A stretch of DNA of 64,000 nucleotides, from the NCBI RefSeq assembly GCF_000934605.2, contig NZ_CP010897.2, forward strand, positions 4,836,001 to 4,900,000. Reading direction: 5' to 3'. This DNA is from Pandoraea vervacti (GTDB taxonomy: Bacteria > Pseudomonadota > Gammaproteobacteria > Burkholderiales > Burkholderiaceae). Under the pieces are notes generated by a model, which saw only the letters and a program-made list of their open reading frames with translations, was not told the origin of the DNA and searched no databases. The first letter of the stretch is position 1, and every line of letters starts with the position of its first letter. The position numbers and the translations under genes were made by a program. Below, piece by piece: positions 53,817-63,097 of the stretch.

Positions 53817-54446
53817 TCAGTGGCGCGCGAGAGTGGTGAGGAAGACGTCTGTAGCCGCGTCGACGGCCTGCAATTCGCAATTGAGTCCACCTTCGGTACG
53901 GTCGATCTCGTTCATCTCGTTGATCAGCAGCGCATGACCCGCCGCAAGGGTCGTCTGCGCATCGCCGAAGGCGACACGCACCTCGCCGTGTGCGCAGTAG
54001 AGAAACGCCACGGCGGTATGCACCGGCAGCGGCCAGGTCAGCGTCTGCCCTTCGAGACGGTGTTGCGTCAACGTGTGCCGCCATTCGCCGCGACGTGTCA
54101 TGACGTTGAAGTCGTCAATCGGCACGCCGGGCACATCGAGTACCGGCGTGCTGCTCACGGCCAGTTCCCCGGCGAAGGCGTAGGGCGGCGTGTGCGTCGT
54201 CAACGTGACATCCGGACGCCCCTGCACGTTGAGCGTAAGCGTGCCGCCCCGGACGATAGCGAGCGACCGGTCAATGCCGGCGAATACCGAGAACGGGCCG
54301 GGTGCAGCCACCGTGGCCGTGCTGATACGCCAGTCGAAACCGTCTTCGCCGGGTCGACGCGCCACGGCGAGTTCAGTCGTGACACCCTGACCGTTCTTCC
54401 ACGGCATTGTCAGAAAGTCGGCCGGGCCGAGCACTTGTCGTTTCAT
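53817..54446 (-). CDS. HutD/Ves family cupin-like protein
   Basis: This 209-residue protein belongs to the HutD/Ves family, with a two-domain cupin-like fold. The start FLTMPWKNGQGVTTELAV and the block FDWRISTATVAAPGPFSVFAGIDRSLAI are diagnostic. HutD in Pseudomonas accompanies histidine use and may bind a small metabolite; here no hut genes are near. Its ATG overlaps the proA stop (ATGA), so it is co-translated with a proline-pathway enzyme. Confidence 0.88.
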   Translation of the reverse strand: MKRQVLGPADFLTMPWKNGQGVTTELAVARRPGEDGFDWRISTATVAAPGPFSVFAGIDRSLAIVRGGTLTLNVQGRPDVTLTTHTPPYAFAGELAVSSTPVLDVPGVPIDDFNVMTRRGEWRHTLTQHRLEGQTLTWPLPVHTAVAFLYCAHGEVRVAFGDAQTTLAAGHALLINEMNEIDRTEGGLNCELQAVDAATDVFLTTLARH

Positions 54447-55723
54447 TGGCGGACTTCACCGTGACCGAACACGACATACTTCAGGCTCGTGAGTCCTTCG
54501 AGACCCACGGGGCCACGCGCGTGCAGCTTGTCGTTCGAGATACCGATTTCCGCGCCCAGACCGAACTCGAACCCGTCGGCGAAACGCGTGCTCGCGTTGA
54601 TCATCACGCTGGCCGAGTCCACTTCGCGCAGGAACTGCATGGCGTCGGTGTAGTTCTCGGTCACGATGGCGTCGGTGTGATGCGAGCCGTAATGGTTGAT
54701 GTGGGCGATGGCCGCCGCCATGCCGTCGACGATCCGGATGGCCAGCACCGGCGCGAGGTACTCCGTCGACCAGTCTTCCTCGGTTGCGGCGATGGCGCCG
54801 CTTACGCCGGCTTGCGCCAGGGCGGCCAGCGTGCGCTCGCACCCCCGCAATTCGACCTGCTTGCTCTGGAACATGCGCGCGATGGCGGGCAACTGACCGA
54901 TGGCCTGCTGATCGATGAGCAACGTCTCCATCGTGTTGCAGGTGCCGTAGCGATGCGTCTTCGCGTTCTCGCAAATTGCGAGCGCCTTGGCCGGGTCGGC
55001 CTGCGCGTCGACATAGACGTGACAGATGCCGTCGAGGTGCTTGATCATCGGCACGCGGGCGTCCTGCATCAGACGCGCGATCAGGCTCTTGCCGCCACGC
55101 GGCACGATCACGTCCACGTATTCCGTCATGGTGATGAGCTCGCCGACCGCCGCGCGATCCGGTGTGCTCACGACTTGCACGGCGTCCCCGGGCAGGCCGG
55201 TGGCAGCCAGCGCATCGGCGATGAGCGCCGCCAGCGCCGTATTGCTCTCGATGGCCTCCGAGCCGCCGCGCAGAATCGTGGCGTTGCCCGACTTGAGACA
55301 AAGCGCCGCGGCGTCGATGGTCACATTGGGACGCGATTCGTAAATGATGCCGATCACGCCCAGCGGCACACGCATCTGGCCGACCTGAATGCCGCTCGGC
55401 TGCACACGCACGTTGCCGATTTCACCGATGGGGTCGGCCAGGCTCGCGATCTGGCGCAACCCTTCGATCATCGTGCGCAGGGCTTTGTCGGACAGCGTGA
55501 GACGGTCGATGAACGCTGCATCCTGACCGTTGGCCCGTGCGCGCTCGAGGTCGCGGCGGTTCACTTCCTGCAAGCTCGCGCCTTCACGCTCGATGGCGTC
55601 GGCAATCGCGAGCAGGGCGCGGTTCTTGGCAGCGGTATCGGCGCGCGCCATCGCACGCGACGCTTCGCGCGCGCGTTGGCCCAGCGACTGCATGTAGGCT
55701 TTGATATCCACGTTGATATCCAT
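54443..55723 (-). CDS. proA: Gamma-glutamyl phosphate reductase
   Basis: This 426-residue enzyme makes glutamate 5-semialdehyde for proline synthesis. Family blocks are SRAMARADTAAKNRALLAIAD, VPLGVIGIIYESRPNVTIDAA, LKSGNATILRGGSEA and YGTCNTMETLLI, which contains the catalytic Cys. The ATG at 55723 (MDINVDIKAYMQSL) is preferred; the frame stays open to 55852. The proB gene is not in the window. The 253-bp gap upstream towards holA shows no gene. Confidence 0.97.
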   Translation of the reverse strand: MDINVDIKAYMQSLGQRAREASRAMARADTAAKNRALLAIADAIEREGASLQEVNRRDLERARANGQDAAFIDRLTLSDKALRTMIEGLRQIASLADPIGEIGNVRVQPSGIQVGQMRVPLGVIGIIYESRPNVTIDAAALCLKSGNATILRGGSEAIESNTALAALIADALAATGLPGDAVQVVSTPDRAAVGELITMTEYVDVIVPRGGKSLIARLMQDARVPMIKHLDGICHVYVDAQADPAKALAICENAKTHRYGTCNTMETLLIDQQAIGQLPAIARMFQSKQVELRGCERTLAALAQAGVSGAIAATEEDWSTEYLAPVLAIRIVDGMAAAIAHINHYGSHHTDAIVTENYTDAMQFLREVDSASVMINASTRFADGFEFGLGAEIGISNDKLHARGPVGLEGLTSLKYVVFGHGEVRQ

Positions 55724-55976
55724 ATCGTCGGCTTCAATGTTGGCGATCGTCTCGCCGATGGGTTCTGTTGACTCTTGTTCTATTGACTCTCGGCGCGCGC
55801 CGCGTTCGATAAACGCGGAGAGCGCCGCTGGCATGTCGCCTGTGTTGCGCAAGATTGTCCGTCAATTACGCAGGCCTTGCTCGCGCGTCTCCCGTGTCTC
55901 GGGAGCCATGACGACCCATGACGGTCCAGGACCGCCCAAGACGGCAAGACGCTCAGGAGGGAATGTCGGGCGCGCT

Positions 55977-57056
55977 CTACGCGTGCGCCGGGCGAGGCGC
56001 ACGAACGGAGCGCGCCATCGGCGCTCGCTCGCCGGCGAGCAGCAAGCCGAGTTGCAGCATGCCGTCCCACGGGTCGCCCGGCAGGCCTTCGGCGCGCAAG
56101 CCCTTGACCTGCCGGTCCAGACGAGCAGCCAGTTGCAGCGCTTGTGCGAGCATGGGCGCGGTGACGCGATTGGCCGCCTGTTCCATCAGACGCTCGCGCG
56201 GGCCCCAGACACGGTACTCCCGCAGCAGCATGGCAAGCGGTTTGCCCGACGCCATGCCGCGCGTGATCTTGGCGAGCGTACGGACCTCTTCCGTCAGTGC
56301 CCACAGGACAAGCGGTGCGGCCTCGCCCTCCCCGCGCAGGCCGTCGAGCATGCGCACCAGACGCGCCACGTCGCCCGAGAGCACGGCTTCGCTGAGCTTG
56401 AAGACATCGTAGCGGGCAACGTTGAGCACGGCATCCTGCACTTGCTCGAATGTCAGGGTGCCCGACGGATACAGCAGGCCCAGTTTCTGAATTTCCTGAT
56501 GCGCGGCAAGCAGGTTGCCTTCGACGCGATCGGCGATGAACTGCAATACGCGCCGCCCCGGCTCACCCGCTTCGACCCGCTGCCCCTGCATACCGAGGCG
56601 CTGGGCGATCCAGTCCGGCAAACGCACACGGTCGACCGGATCGACCTTCACCGTCACGCCCACGCGATCGAGCGACGTGAACCAATCGGACTTGCTGGCT
56701 GCCGCGTCGAGTCGGGGAAGCGTGATGATGGTCAGCACATCGCTATTGGCCGCATCGGCATGCGCCTTGAGCGCCGCACCGCCGTCCTTGCCCGGCTTGC
56801 CGCCGGGAATGCGCAGTTCGATGAGCTTGCGGTCGCCGAAGAGCGACATCGATTGTCCGGCATTGGCAAGCGCGCCCCAATCGAAGCTGCGCTCGACACT
56901 CAGCACGTCGCGCTCGGTGTACCCGCCCGCACGCGCCGCCGCACGCACGCGATCCACCGCCTCCTGGACGAGCAGGCTCTCGTCGCCGTAAATCGTGTAG
57001 ACCGGCGAGAGGGTTTTGGCGAGGTGCGCGTCGAGCGCGTCGGGCCGCAATTGCAT
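55977..57056 (-). CDS. holA: DNA polymerase III delta subunit
   Basis: This 359-residue delta subunit of the clamp loader opens the beta clamp. Signs are VYTIYGDESLLVQEAVDRVR near the start, SLFGDRKLIELRIP, and the helical C-terminal region with ALTEEVRTLAKI and RLMEQAANRV. The length is near E. coli (343). It follows lptE by 37 bp, as in most proteobacteria (leuS-lptE-holA). Confidence 0.96.
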   Translation of the reverse strand: MQLRPDALDAHLAKTLSPVYTIYGDESLLVQEAVDRVRAAARAGGYTERDVLSVERSFDWGALANAGQSMSLFGDRKLIELRIPGGKPGKDGGAALKAHADAANSDVLTIITLPRLDAAASKSDWFTSLDRVGVTVKVDPVDRVRLPDWIAQRLGMQGQRVEAGEPGRRVLQFIADRVEGNLLAAHQEIQKLGLLYPSGTLTFEQVQDAVLNVARYDVFKLSEAVLSGDVARLVRMLDGLRGEGEAAPLVLWALTEEVRTLAKITRGMASGKPLAMLLREYRVWGPRERLMEQAANRVTAPMLAQALQLAARLDRQVKGLRAEGLPGDPWDGMLQLGLLLAGERAPMARSVRAPRPAHA

Positions 57057-57093
57057 GATGACTGTCGGTATGTGCCTGCGAACGGTTCGGAAA

Positions 57094-57636
57094 TTACTCT
57101 TCGCGCTTGATTTCCGGCATGGACTTCACCGCTTCCATGCGTCGAATGATCTGATCGACGGCATCCTTTTGCATATCGCGATTGAGCAGCGCCGCTTCCG
57201 TGTCGCGCGCCGTCGTCTCGTTGTCGCTGTACGGCAAATTGCGCACCAGGCGGATGGTCGTCAACGGAATGATGGGTCTGCCGTCCGGTGTCACAAGCTG
57301 AAACGTGAATGCGCTGCGCATTTCATACTCGCGCGCCTGACCGTTCGAATCCAGACTGACCGCCGTACGGGTGTTGCTAATGCCCACGATCTCCAGCCGC
57401 GCGTCCGCATCTTTCGGATCGGTGACGACCACGGTGCCCTTGCTACCGTAGCGGATGTATCGCGAGATATCGGTCGCCATCTGTCCACCGCCCGAAATGT
57501 ACAGACGATGAAACGCATACTCGCTCGCCCCGCGCAACTGGAAGCCGCAAGCGCTCAGCGTCAATGCGGTCGCCAGCAACGCGATCCAGCCGAAAACCCT
57601 GCGCGTCACACCGACGCCTCGTTGCCCGAATGTCAT
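57094..57636 (-). CDS. lptE: LPS-assembly lipoprotein LptE
   Basis: This 180-residue outer-membrane lipoprotein plugs and helps to fold LptD. The signal peptide ends in a lipobox (LTLSAC, Cys30), followed by the family start GFQLRG. The ATG at 57636 gives a standard signal; a GTG at 57678 is possible but would lengthen the basic part. It lies 118 bp after leuS. Its partner LptD is encoded about 18 kb away in this window. Confidence 0.92.
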   Translation of the reverse strand: MTFGQRGVGVTRRVFGWIALLATALTLSACGFQLRGASEYAFHRLYISGGGQMATDISRYIRYGSKGTVVVTDPKDADARLEIVGISNTRTAVSLDSNGQAREYEMRSAFTFQLVTPDGRPIIPLTTIRLVRNLPYSDNETTARDTEAALLNRDMQKDAVDQIIRRMEAVKSMPEIKREE

Positions 57637-57754
57637 TTGCACGGAATGTGCCCTCTTCTGGCCAAACTTGAACTTCACCGGTGGCGGCGGTCGCCGCCCC
57701 GGCGCTTGCGAATACGCGACTGCGCAACTACGCGAATCAATGAATACCGGCGGA

Positions 57755-60346
57755 TCAGACCACGACGTTCACAAGACGGCCCGGCACGACGATGACTTTC
57801 TTCACCGGCTTGCCTTCACCGAACTTGGCGGTCATTTCGTGTGCGAGTGCCGCCTGTTCGATGGCTTCACGCGAGGCGTCCTTCGCCACGCGCACCGCGC
57901 CGCGCACCTTGCCGGCCACTTGCAGCACGAGTTCGATTTCGTCCTGCACCAGCGCCGCTTCGTCGACTTCCGGCCACGCGGCGTCGAGCAAGTCGCCCGA
58001 TTGTGCGGCGTAACCCAGTTCCACCCACAGACCATGCGTGACGTGCGGCACCACGGGGTACAGCACGCGCAGCAGAATGCCGTAGCACTCACGCACCGCG
58101 CCGGCACCGGCCGCCCCCTTGTCGCTCTCGATGGCGTTGAGCATCTTCATCGCCGCCGACACGACCGTGTTGTACTGCACACGCTGGTAGTCGTAGTTGG
58201 CTTGCTTGAGCACACTGTGAATTTCGAGACGCAGCGCCTGTGCCGCCGGATTCGCGGTGTCGATGGCCGCATCTGCCTGACGCAGCAACGCAGCGTGCGA
58301 CTGACCGAAGCCCCACAGACGACGCAGGAAGCGGCTGGCCCCTTCCACACCGGCGCCCGACCATTCGAGCTGTTGCTCCGGCGGGGCGGCGAACATCACG
58401 AACAAACGCGCCGTGTCCGCACCGTACGAATCGATCAGCGACTGCGGATCGACGCCATTGTTCTTCGACTTCGACATCTTTTCGATGCCACCGAGCGTCA
58501 CGTCTGCGCCGTCGGCCTTCGAGGTCGCACCGACCGGGCGGCCCTTGTCGTCGAACTGAACCTGCACGTCGAGCGGGTTGAACCAGGTCTTCTTGCCCGC
58601 CGCATCCTCGCGATAGAAAGTCTCGTTGAGCACCATGCCCTGCGTGAGCAGGTTCTGCGCCGGCTCCTTGAAGCTCACCAGTCCCAGGTCGCGCATGACC
58701 TTGGTCCAGAAGCGCGAGTAGAGCAAGTGCAGGATCGCGTGCTCGATACCGCCGATGTACTGATCCATCGGCATCCAGTAATCGGTGCGCTCGTCGACCA
58801 TGGTCTTGGCGTCCGGGCAGGCGTAGCGCGAGAAGTACCACGACGAATCCACGAACGTGTCCATCGTGTCCGTCTCACGGCGCGCCGGCTTGCCGCACTT
58901 CGGGCAATCGCACTTGAGAAACGCTTCGGACTTGGCCAGCGGGTTGCCGGTACCGTCCGGCACGAGGTCTTCGGGCAGCACAACCGGCAGGTCCTTTTCG
59001 GGGACCGGCACGGCGCCGCACGTATCGCAGTGAATAATGGGGATCGGCGTGCCCCAGTAGCGCTGACGCGAAATACCCCAGTCGCGCAGGCGGAACGTGA
59101 CCTGCTTGTCGCCCACGCCTTGCGCCTTGAGGTCGGCAGCGATGGCGTCGACGGCGGCCGCAAAGCTCAGGCCATCGTACTTGCCGCTGTTGATCAGCGT
59201 GCCTTCCTTCTCGCCGTACCAGGCTTGCCAGGCATCCGTGGAGTACGTCTGGCCTTCGACGGCCACCACCTGACGAATCGGCAGATCGTACTTGCGGGCG
59301 AACGCGAAATCGCGCTCGTCGTGGGCCGGCACGCCCATCACGGCGCCTTCGCCGTAGCCCATCAACACGTAGTTGCCGATCCAGACTTCGACCTTGTCGC
59401 CCGTGAGCGGATGCGTCACGAAGAAGCCCGTGGGCATGCCCTTCTTTTCCATCGTGGCGATGTCGGCCTCAGCCACGCCGCCCTGCTTGCACTCGGCGAT
59501 GAACGCCTGCAAATCCGGGCGATCCGCAGCCAGACGCGTTGCCAGCGGGTGCTCCGCTGCGATGGCGGCGAACGTCACGCCCATGATCGTATCGGCACGC
59601 GTGGTGAATACACGAAGCAGTTTTTGCTCGCCGTCGAGTTCGTACGGGAAGCCGAAGTTCACGCCGAAGCTCTTGCCGATCCAGTTCTGCTGCATCACCT
59701 TCACGCGCTCGGGCCAGCCGAGGTCGTCCAGGTCGCCGAGCAGTTCGTCGGCGTACTCGGTGATACGCATGTAGTACATCGGAATTTCGCGCTTTTCCAC
59801 CAGCGCGCCCGAGCGCCAGCCGCGACCGTCGATCACCTGCTCGTTGGCGAGCACGGTCTGATCGATCGGGTCCCAGTTGACGGTGCCCGTCTTCAGATAC
59901 ACCACGCCCTTTTCGAGCATCTTCAGGAACAGCCACTGGTTCCAGCGGTAGTACTCCGGCTTGCAGGTGGCGACTTCGCGCGACCAGTCGATCGCCAGCC
60001 CCATCGCCTGCATCTGCTTCTTCATGTAGTCGATGTTGTCGTACGTCCACTTGGCCGGCGGCACGCCGTTGGCCATCGCGGCGTTCTCGGCGGGCATGCC
60101 GAAGGCGTCCCAACCCATCGGCATCAGCACGTTGTAGCCGCGCATGCGCATCTGACGGTACATCACGTCGTTGATGGTGTAGTTGCGCACGTGCCCCATA
60201 TGCAGCTTGCCCGACGGATACGGCAGCATCGAGACGCAATAGAATTTCGGTTTGTCCGCGCGCTCGGTGGTCTTGTAGGCATCGATGGCCTGCCAGTGTG
60301 ACTGGGCGGTGGCTTCGACGTCGGCGGGAACGTATTTTTCTTGCAT
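57755..60346 (-). CDS. leuS: Leucine--tRNA ligase
   Basis: This 863-residue class I synthetase has the HIGH-type motif in MLPYPSGKLHMGHVRNY, an editing (CP1) domain around residues 220-420, a zinc-ribbon insert with CDTCG and CDCPKCGKP, and KMSKS in EKMSKSKNNG. The ATG at 60346 (MQEKYVPADVEATAQ) is the usual start. A TATAAT -10 element stands about 105 bp upstream on the minus strand. Confidence 0.98.
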   Translation of the reverse strand: MQEKYVPADVEATAQSHWQAIDAYKTTERADKPKFYCVSMLPYPSGKLHMGHVRNYTINDVMYRQMRMRGYNVLMPMGWDAFGMPAENAAMANGVPPAKWTYDNIDYMKKQMQAMGLAIDWSREVATCKPEYYRWNQWLFLKMLEKGVVYLKTGTVNWDPIDQTVLANEQVIDGRGWRSGALVEKREIPMYYMRITEYADELLGDLDDLGWPERVKVMQQNWIGKSFGVNFGFPYELDGEQKLLRVFTTRADTIMGVTFAAIAAEHPLATRLAADRPDLQAFIAECKQGGVAEADIATMEKKGMPTGFFVTHPLTGDKVEVWIGNYVLMGYGEGAVMGVPAHDERDFAFARKYDLPIRQVVAVEGQTYSTDAWQAWYGEKEGTLINSGKYDGLSFAAAVDAIAADLKAQGVGDKQVTFRLRDWGISRQRYWGTPIPIIHCDTCGAVPVPEKDLPVVLPEDLVPDGTGNPLAKSEAFLKCDCPKCGKPARRETDTMDTFVDSSWYFSRYACPDAKTMVDERTDYWMPMDQYIGGIEHAILHLLYSRFWTKVMRDLGLVSFKEPAQNLLTQGMVLNETFYREDAAGKKTWFNPLDVQVQFDDKGRPVGATSKADGADVTLGGIEKMSKSKNNGVDPQSLIDSYGADTARLFVMFAAPPEQQLEWSGAGVEGASRFLRRLWGFGQSHAALLRQADAAIDTANPAAQALRLEIHSVLKQANYDYQRVQYNTVVSAAMKMLNAIESDKGAAGAGAVRECYGILLRVLYPVVPHVTHGLWVELGYAAQSGDLLDAAWPEVDEAALVQDEIELVLQVAGKVRGAVRVAKDASREAIEQAALAHEMTAKFGEGKPVKKVIVVPGRLVNVVV

Positions 60347-60708
60347 GATGGGTCGGCGGATAGGATTCGGCTCGGCTTCGACCCCGTTGGTACGCGGCAA
60401 CAGGTGCGCGGTACGCAGAATTTACGGGGCGGATCCGGGGAAAACGATGATTATAACGCCGCCGGAGGTCGATTCGGCGTGACGTTGGCGAGGGGGCGTG
60501 ACGTTTGCGTCACTTTGGCTTCCCGTTGGTGAGCGGGGTGCCGACACCTGACATGAAGTCGGCCAAGGGCGTGGCCGCCGGGTTTTCCGCTGGGTACGCA
60601 AGGTACCGTTCACCGGAAGATGCTACCGATGGCGCCGACAATGCGTCACCCGACGCGCTGCGGCACCACCGATTGCCTGGTGAAGCCCGGTGCGATGCCC
60701 GCGCTGGA
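60347..60708. other. Gap between dapB and leuS holding the leuS promoter
   Basis: No gene is supported in 362 bp. A consensus TATAAT is read on the minus strand at 60455-60450. Upstream of it, paired repeats occur at 60476-60513. The remainder to the dapB stop looks unstructured. Confidence 0.55.
60476..60513 (-). promoter_or_regulatory. Direct and inverted repeats upstream of the leuS promoter
   Basis: On the minus strand AACGTCACGCC occurs twice (60505-60495 and 60486-60476), 19 bp apart from start to start. The distal copy is part of an inverted repeat GTGACG-N4-CGTCAC (60498-60513). They lie just upstream of, or over, the expected -35 region of the TATAAT at 60450-60455, as an activator or repressor site would. 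Confidence 0.45.
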
Positions 60709-61509
60709 TCAACGTAGGCCCAGCACGTCCTGCATGTCGAACAGACCGGTCTTGTGTTGCGCGAGAAAGCGAGCGGCGCGCAGCGAGCCCTGAGCGTACG
60801 ACAGGCGGCTCGACGACTTGTGCGTGATCTCGATACGCTCGCCAATGCCGGCAAACAGGACCGTGTGATCGCCCACGATATCGCCGCCGCGCACGGTGGC
60901 GAAACCGATGGTGGACGGGTCGCGCTCGCCGGTGACGCCCTCGCGGCCGTAAATGGCGCATTCCTTCAGGTCTCGGCCCAGCGCCTGCGCCACGACTTCG
61001 CCCATGCGCAACGCCGTGCCCGACGGGGCATCGACCTTGTGACGGTGGTGCGCCTCGATGATCTCGATGTCGTACCCCGTGTTCAGGATCTTGGCGGCGA
61101 TTTCGAGCAGCTTGAACGTGGCGTTCACGCCCACGCTCATGTTCGGCGCAAAGACGACCGCAACACGCTCTGCGCCCTTGGCCAGCAGCGCCTTGTCGGC
61201 GTCGGAGAAACCGGTCGTGCCGACGATCATCTTCACGCCGTGCTTCTCGGCGGCGGCCAGATGGGCCAGCGTGCCCTCGGGGCGCGTGAAATCGATCAGG
61301 TATTCGGCATTGGCCAGCGCGGCGTTGAGGTCCGACGTGATCTTCACCCCCGTGTCGCGCCCCAGGAATGCCCCGGCATCGATGCCGAGTGCGGGGCTGC
61401 CTTCGCGGTCGAGCGCGCCAACGAGTTCGGCATCGTCCGCCGCGAGTACGGTTTCGATCAGCATCCGGCCCATACGGCCGGAGGCGCCAGCAATCGCAAT
61501 CTTCATCAT
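60709..61509 (-). CDS. dapB: 4-hydroxy-tetrahydrodipicolinate reductase
   Basis: This 266-residue enzyme of the lysine/diaminopimelate pathway reduces the DapA product with NAD(P)H. The nucleotide site is IAIAGASGRMGRM, and the catalytic block EAHHRHKVDAPSGTAL holds the conserved His-His and Lys. The ATG at 61509 or at 61506 begins it. It follows bamE by 120 bp on the same strand. Confidence 0.98.
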   Translation of the reverse strand: MMKIAIAGASGRMGRMLIETVLAADDAELVGALDREGSPALGIDAGAFLGRDTGVKITSDLNAALANAEYLIDFTRPEGTLAHLAAAEKHGVKMIVGTTGFSDADKALLAKGAERVAVVFAPNMSVGVNATFKLLEIAAKILNTGYDIEIIEAHHRHKVDAPSGTALRMGEVVAQALGRDLKECAIYGREGVTGERDPSTIGFATVRGGDIVGDHTVLFAGIGERIEITHKSSSRLSYAQGSLRAARFLAQHKTGLFDMQDVLGLR

Positions 61510-61629
61510 GGTGAGTCTTTCGTCTACTTTCTACAGTCGTTCTGCGGCTTACCGGGGCTTACCGCAGCCGTGATGCACGTGATGCACTTTATGCACGTAT
61601 GCCGGCAAGCCGTTACGCGCTGACGCGAC

Positions 61630-62331
61630 TTATTGCGGGGCAGAGAACAGGCCACCGCCGGACGTCACGCGCGGCGAGGGAACGAGGCCGGAGCCCATCC
61701 CGGCACCGGCGGCACCGGTCATGGGCGCCGTCGGCGTTGCGGAGGGCGCCGATTGCGGGGCCGGCTTGGCGGCATCAGCGACGTTGGCCGCCGCAGCGTC
61801 CGTCGACACGGTGGCGACGCCGGTCGGCGCGACAGCGCTCGCATCGGGCGACGGCGCAGCACCTTCAGCCGCCGCAGCGCTGGCGGTCGACGGGGCCGGC
61901 GCTTCGGTCTTCACGGTCTTGCCCTTCTGGCCGTCGATTTCCTGCACCAACTGATATTCGGTCGGCAGGTTCTCGCCACCTTCCCAGCGAGTCAGCGCGT
62001 CACCTTCGAAGTACACTTTCAGGTGACGTTCCTGCACCACCGACGCGTTACCGCGCTTGAAGTAGAAGACGTAATCCCAGCGATTCGCGTGGAAGATATC
62101 GGTGAGCAGCGGCGTGCCGAGCAGTTGACGGACCTGATCGCGCGTCATGCCGGCCTTGAGCTGCTCATAGGCTTCCTTCGAGACGAAGTTGCCCTGAACG
62201 ATGTTGATTCGATACGGCGTGACGACGCCGATCACTTTGTCGGTCACGCTGTCGTACGTCGAGCAGCCAGCCAATGCCAGAAAGGCCGCGGCAGCGCACA
62301 CGGAGAACGGAAGGGAGAGATAACGACGCAA
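61630..62331 (-). CDS. bamE: Outer membrane assembly lipoprotein BamE (SmpA/OmlA) with long C-terminal extension
   Basis: This Bam-complex lipoprotein has a lipobox LALAGC (Cys23 from the TTG at 62331), then the BamE core (about residues 28-130: VTPYRINIVQGNFVS, GMTRDQVRQLLGTPLL, WDYVFYF). The last 100 residues are Ala/Pro/Thr/Ser-rich low-complexity sequence, making the protein twice the size of E. coli BamE (113 aa). The TTG start gives a clean signal peptide (RRYLSLPFSVCAAAAFLALAGC), with AAAGCGAG before it; the ATG at 62391 would add 20 polar residues in front. The gene is divergent from fur. Confidence 0.9.
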   Translation of the reverse strand: MRRYLSLPFSVCAAAAFLALAGCSTYDSVTDKVIGVVTPYRINIVQGNFVSKEAYEQLKAGMTRDQVRQLLGTPLLTDIFHANRWDYVFYFKRGNASVVQERHLKVYFEGDALTRWEGGENLPTEYQLVQEIDGQKGKTVKTEAPAPSTASAAAAEGAAPSPDASAVAPTGVATVSTDAAAANVADAAKPAPQSAPSATPTAPMTGAAGAGMGSGLVPSPRVTSGGGLFSAPQ

Positions 62332-62496
62332 ATCTGACTCGCTTTCAAAAAAATCGAACTTGAATCCGGCACGCCGGGCGCGCCGCCACATCGCCCCCGT
62401 TGACGGCACAACCGTCCCGTTTGCCCCGGTTTGCGCCCGGGCAAGGCAAAAAGGCATTATTATTGGGGCTGTATTGTACTCTAGGGACGTAGAGCG

Positions 62497-62928
62497 ATGC
62501 CGAATCCCGCCGATCTGAAAAATATCGGACTGAAAGCCACGCTTCCGCGCCTCAAGATTCTGGAAATCTTCCAGAACAGTGAGGTGCGCCACTTGACCGC
62601 TGAAGACGTATATCGTCATCTGCTCGGCGAAAATCTCGACATTGGTCTGGCCACGGTCTACCGTGTGCTGACGCAATTCGAGCAGGCCGGGCTATTGTCG
62701 CGCAGCAACTTTGAATCCGGCAAGGCCGTTTTCGAGCTCAACGAAGGCCACCACCACGACCATCTCGTGTGTATGGACTGCGGCCGTGTCGAGGAATTCT
62801 TCGACGCGGAAATCGAACGCCGCCAGAAGTTGATTGCCAAGGAACGCGGTTTCGCGCTCCAGGAGCACTCGCTCGCCATGTACGGCAGCTGCACGAAGGA
62901 CCCTTGCCCGCATCGCCAGAAAAACTAA
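62497..62928 (+). CDS. fur: Ferric uptake regulator Fur
   Basis: This 143-residue iron-responsive repressor has the winged-helix part in residues 1-82 (LKATLPRLKILEIFQ, DIGLATVYRVLTQFEQAGLL). Metal ligands are seen in NEGHHHDHLVCMDCG (H85-H87, H89, C92, C95) and GSCTKDPCPH (C132, C137). The ATG at 62497 is standard. The divergent fur-bamE gap (165 bp) holds AT-rich promoter elements such as TATTAT and TATTGT. Confidence 0.97.
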   Translation: MPNPADLKNIGLKATLPRLKILEIFQNSEVRHLTAEDVYRHLLGENLDIGLATVYRVLTQFEQAGLLSRSNFESGKAVFELNEGHHHDHLVCMDCGRVEEFFDAEIERRQKLIAKERGFALQEHSLAMYGSCTKDPCPHRQKN

Positions 62929-63097
62929 AAGAGACTTTGCCAGAGCGCTTTCCCGAGAAGGCATTCTGGGATTTTTCATGTCCCGTGCGATCCAGGTGAA
63001 CTGAGCGCCGTAGCGCATCGTCTACAATATTCCTCCGTCAACCACGTATAGACGCAATTTGCGTCTTCACGGGACCGCATTAACGCTTGGCCCCTCT

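Noticed and set aside
57668..60301. Very long open frame (877 codons) on the plus strand opposite leuS
   Set aside because: It is the antisense shadow of leuS in high-GC DNA; the translation is Arg/His-rich with no family pattern, while leuS has all its motifs.
60505..60717. 70-codon ORF between leuS and dapB
   Set aside because: It starts inside the leuS regulatory repeats, ends within dapB, and shows no coding pattern.
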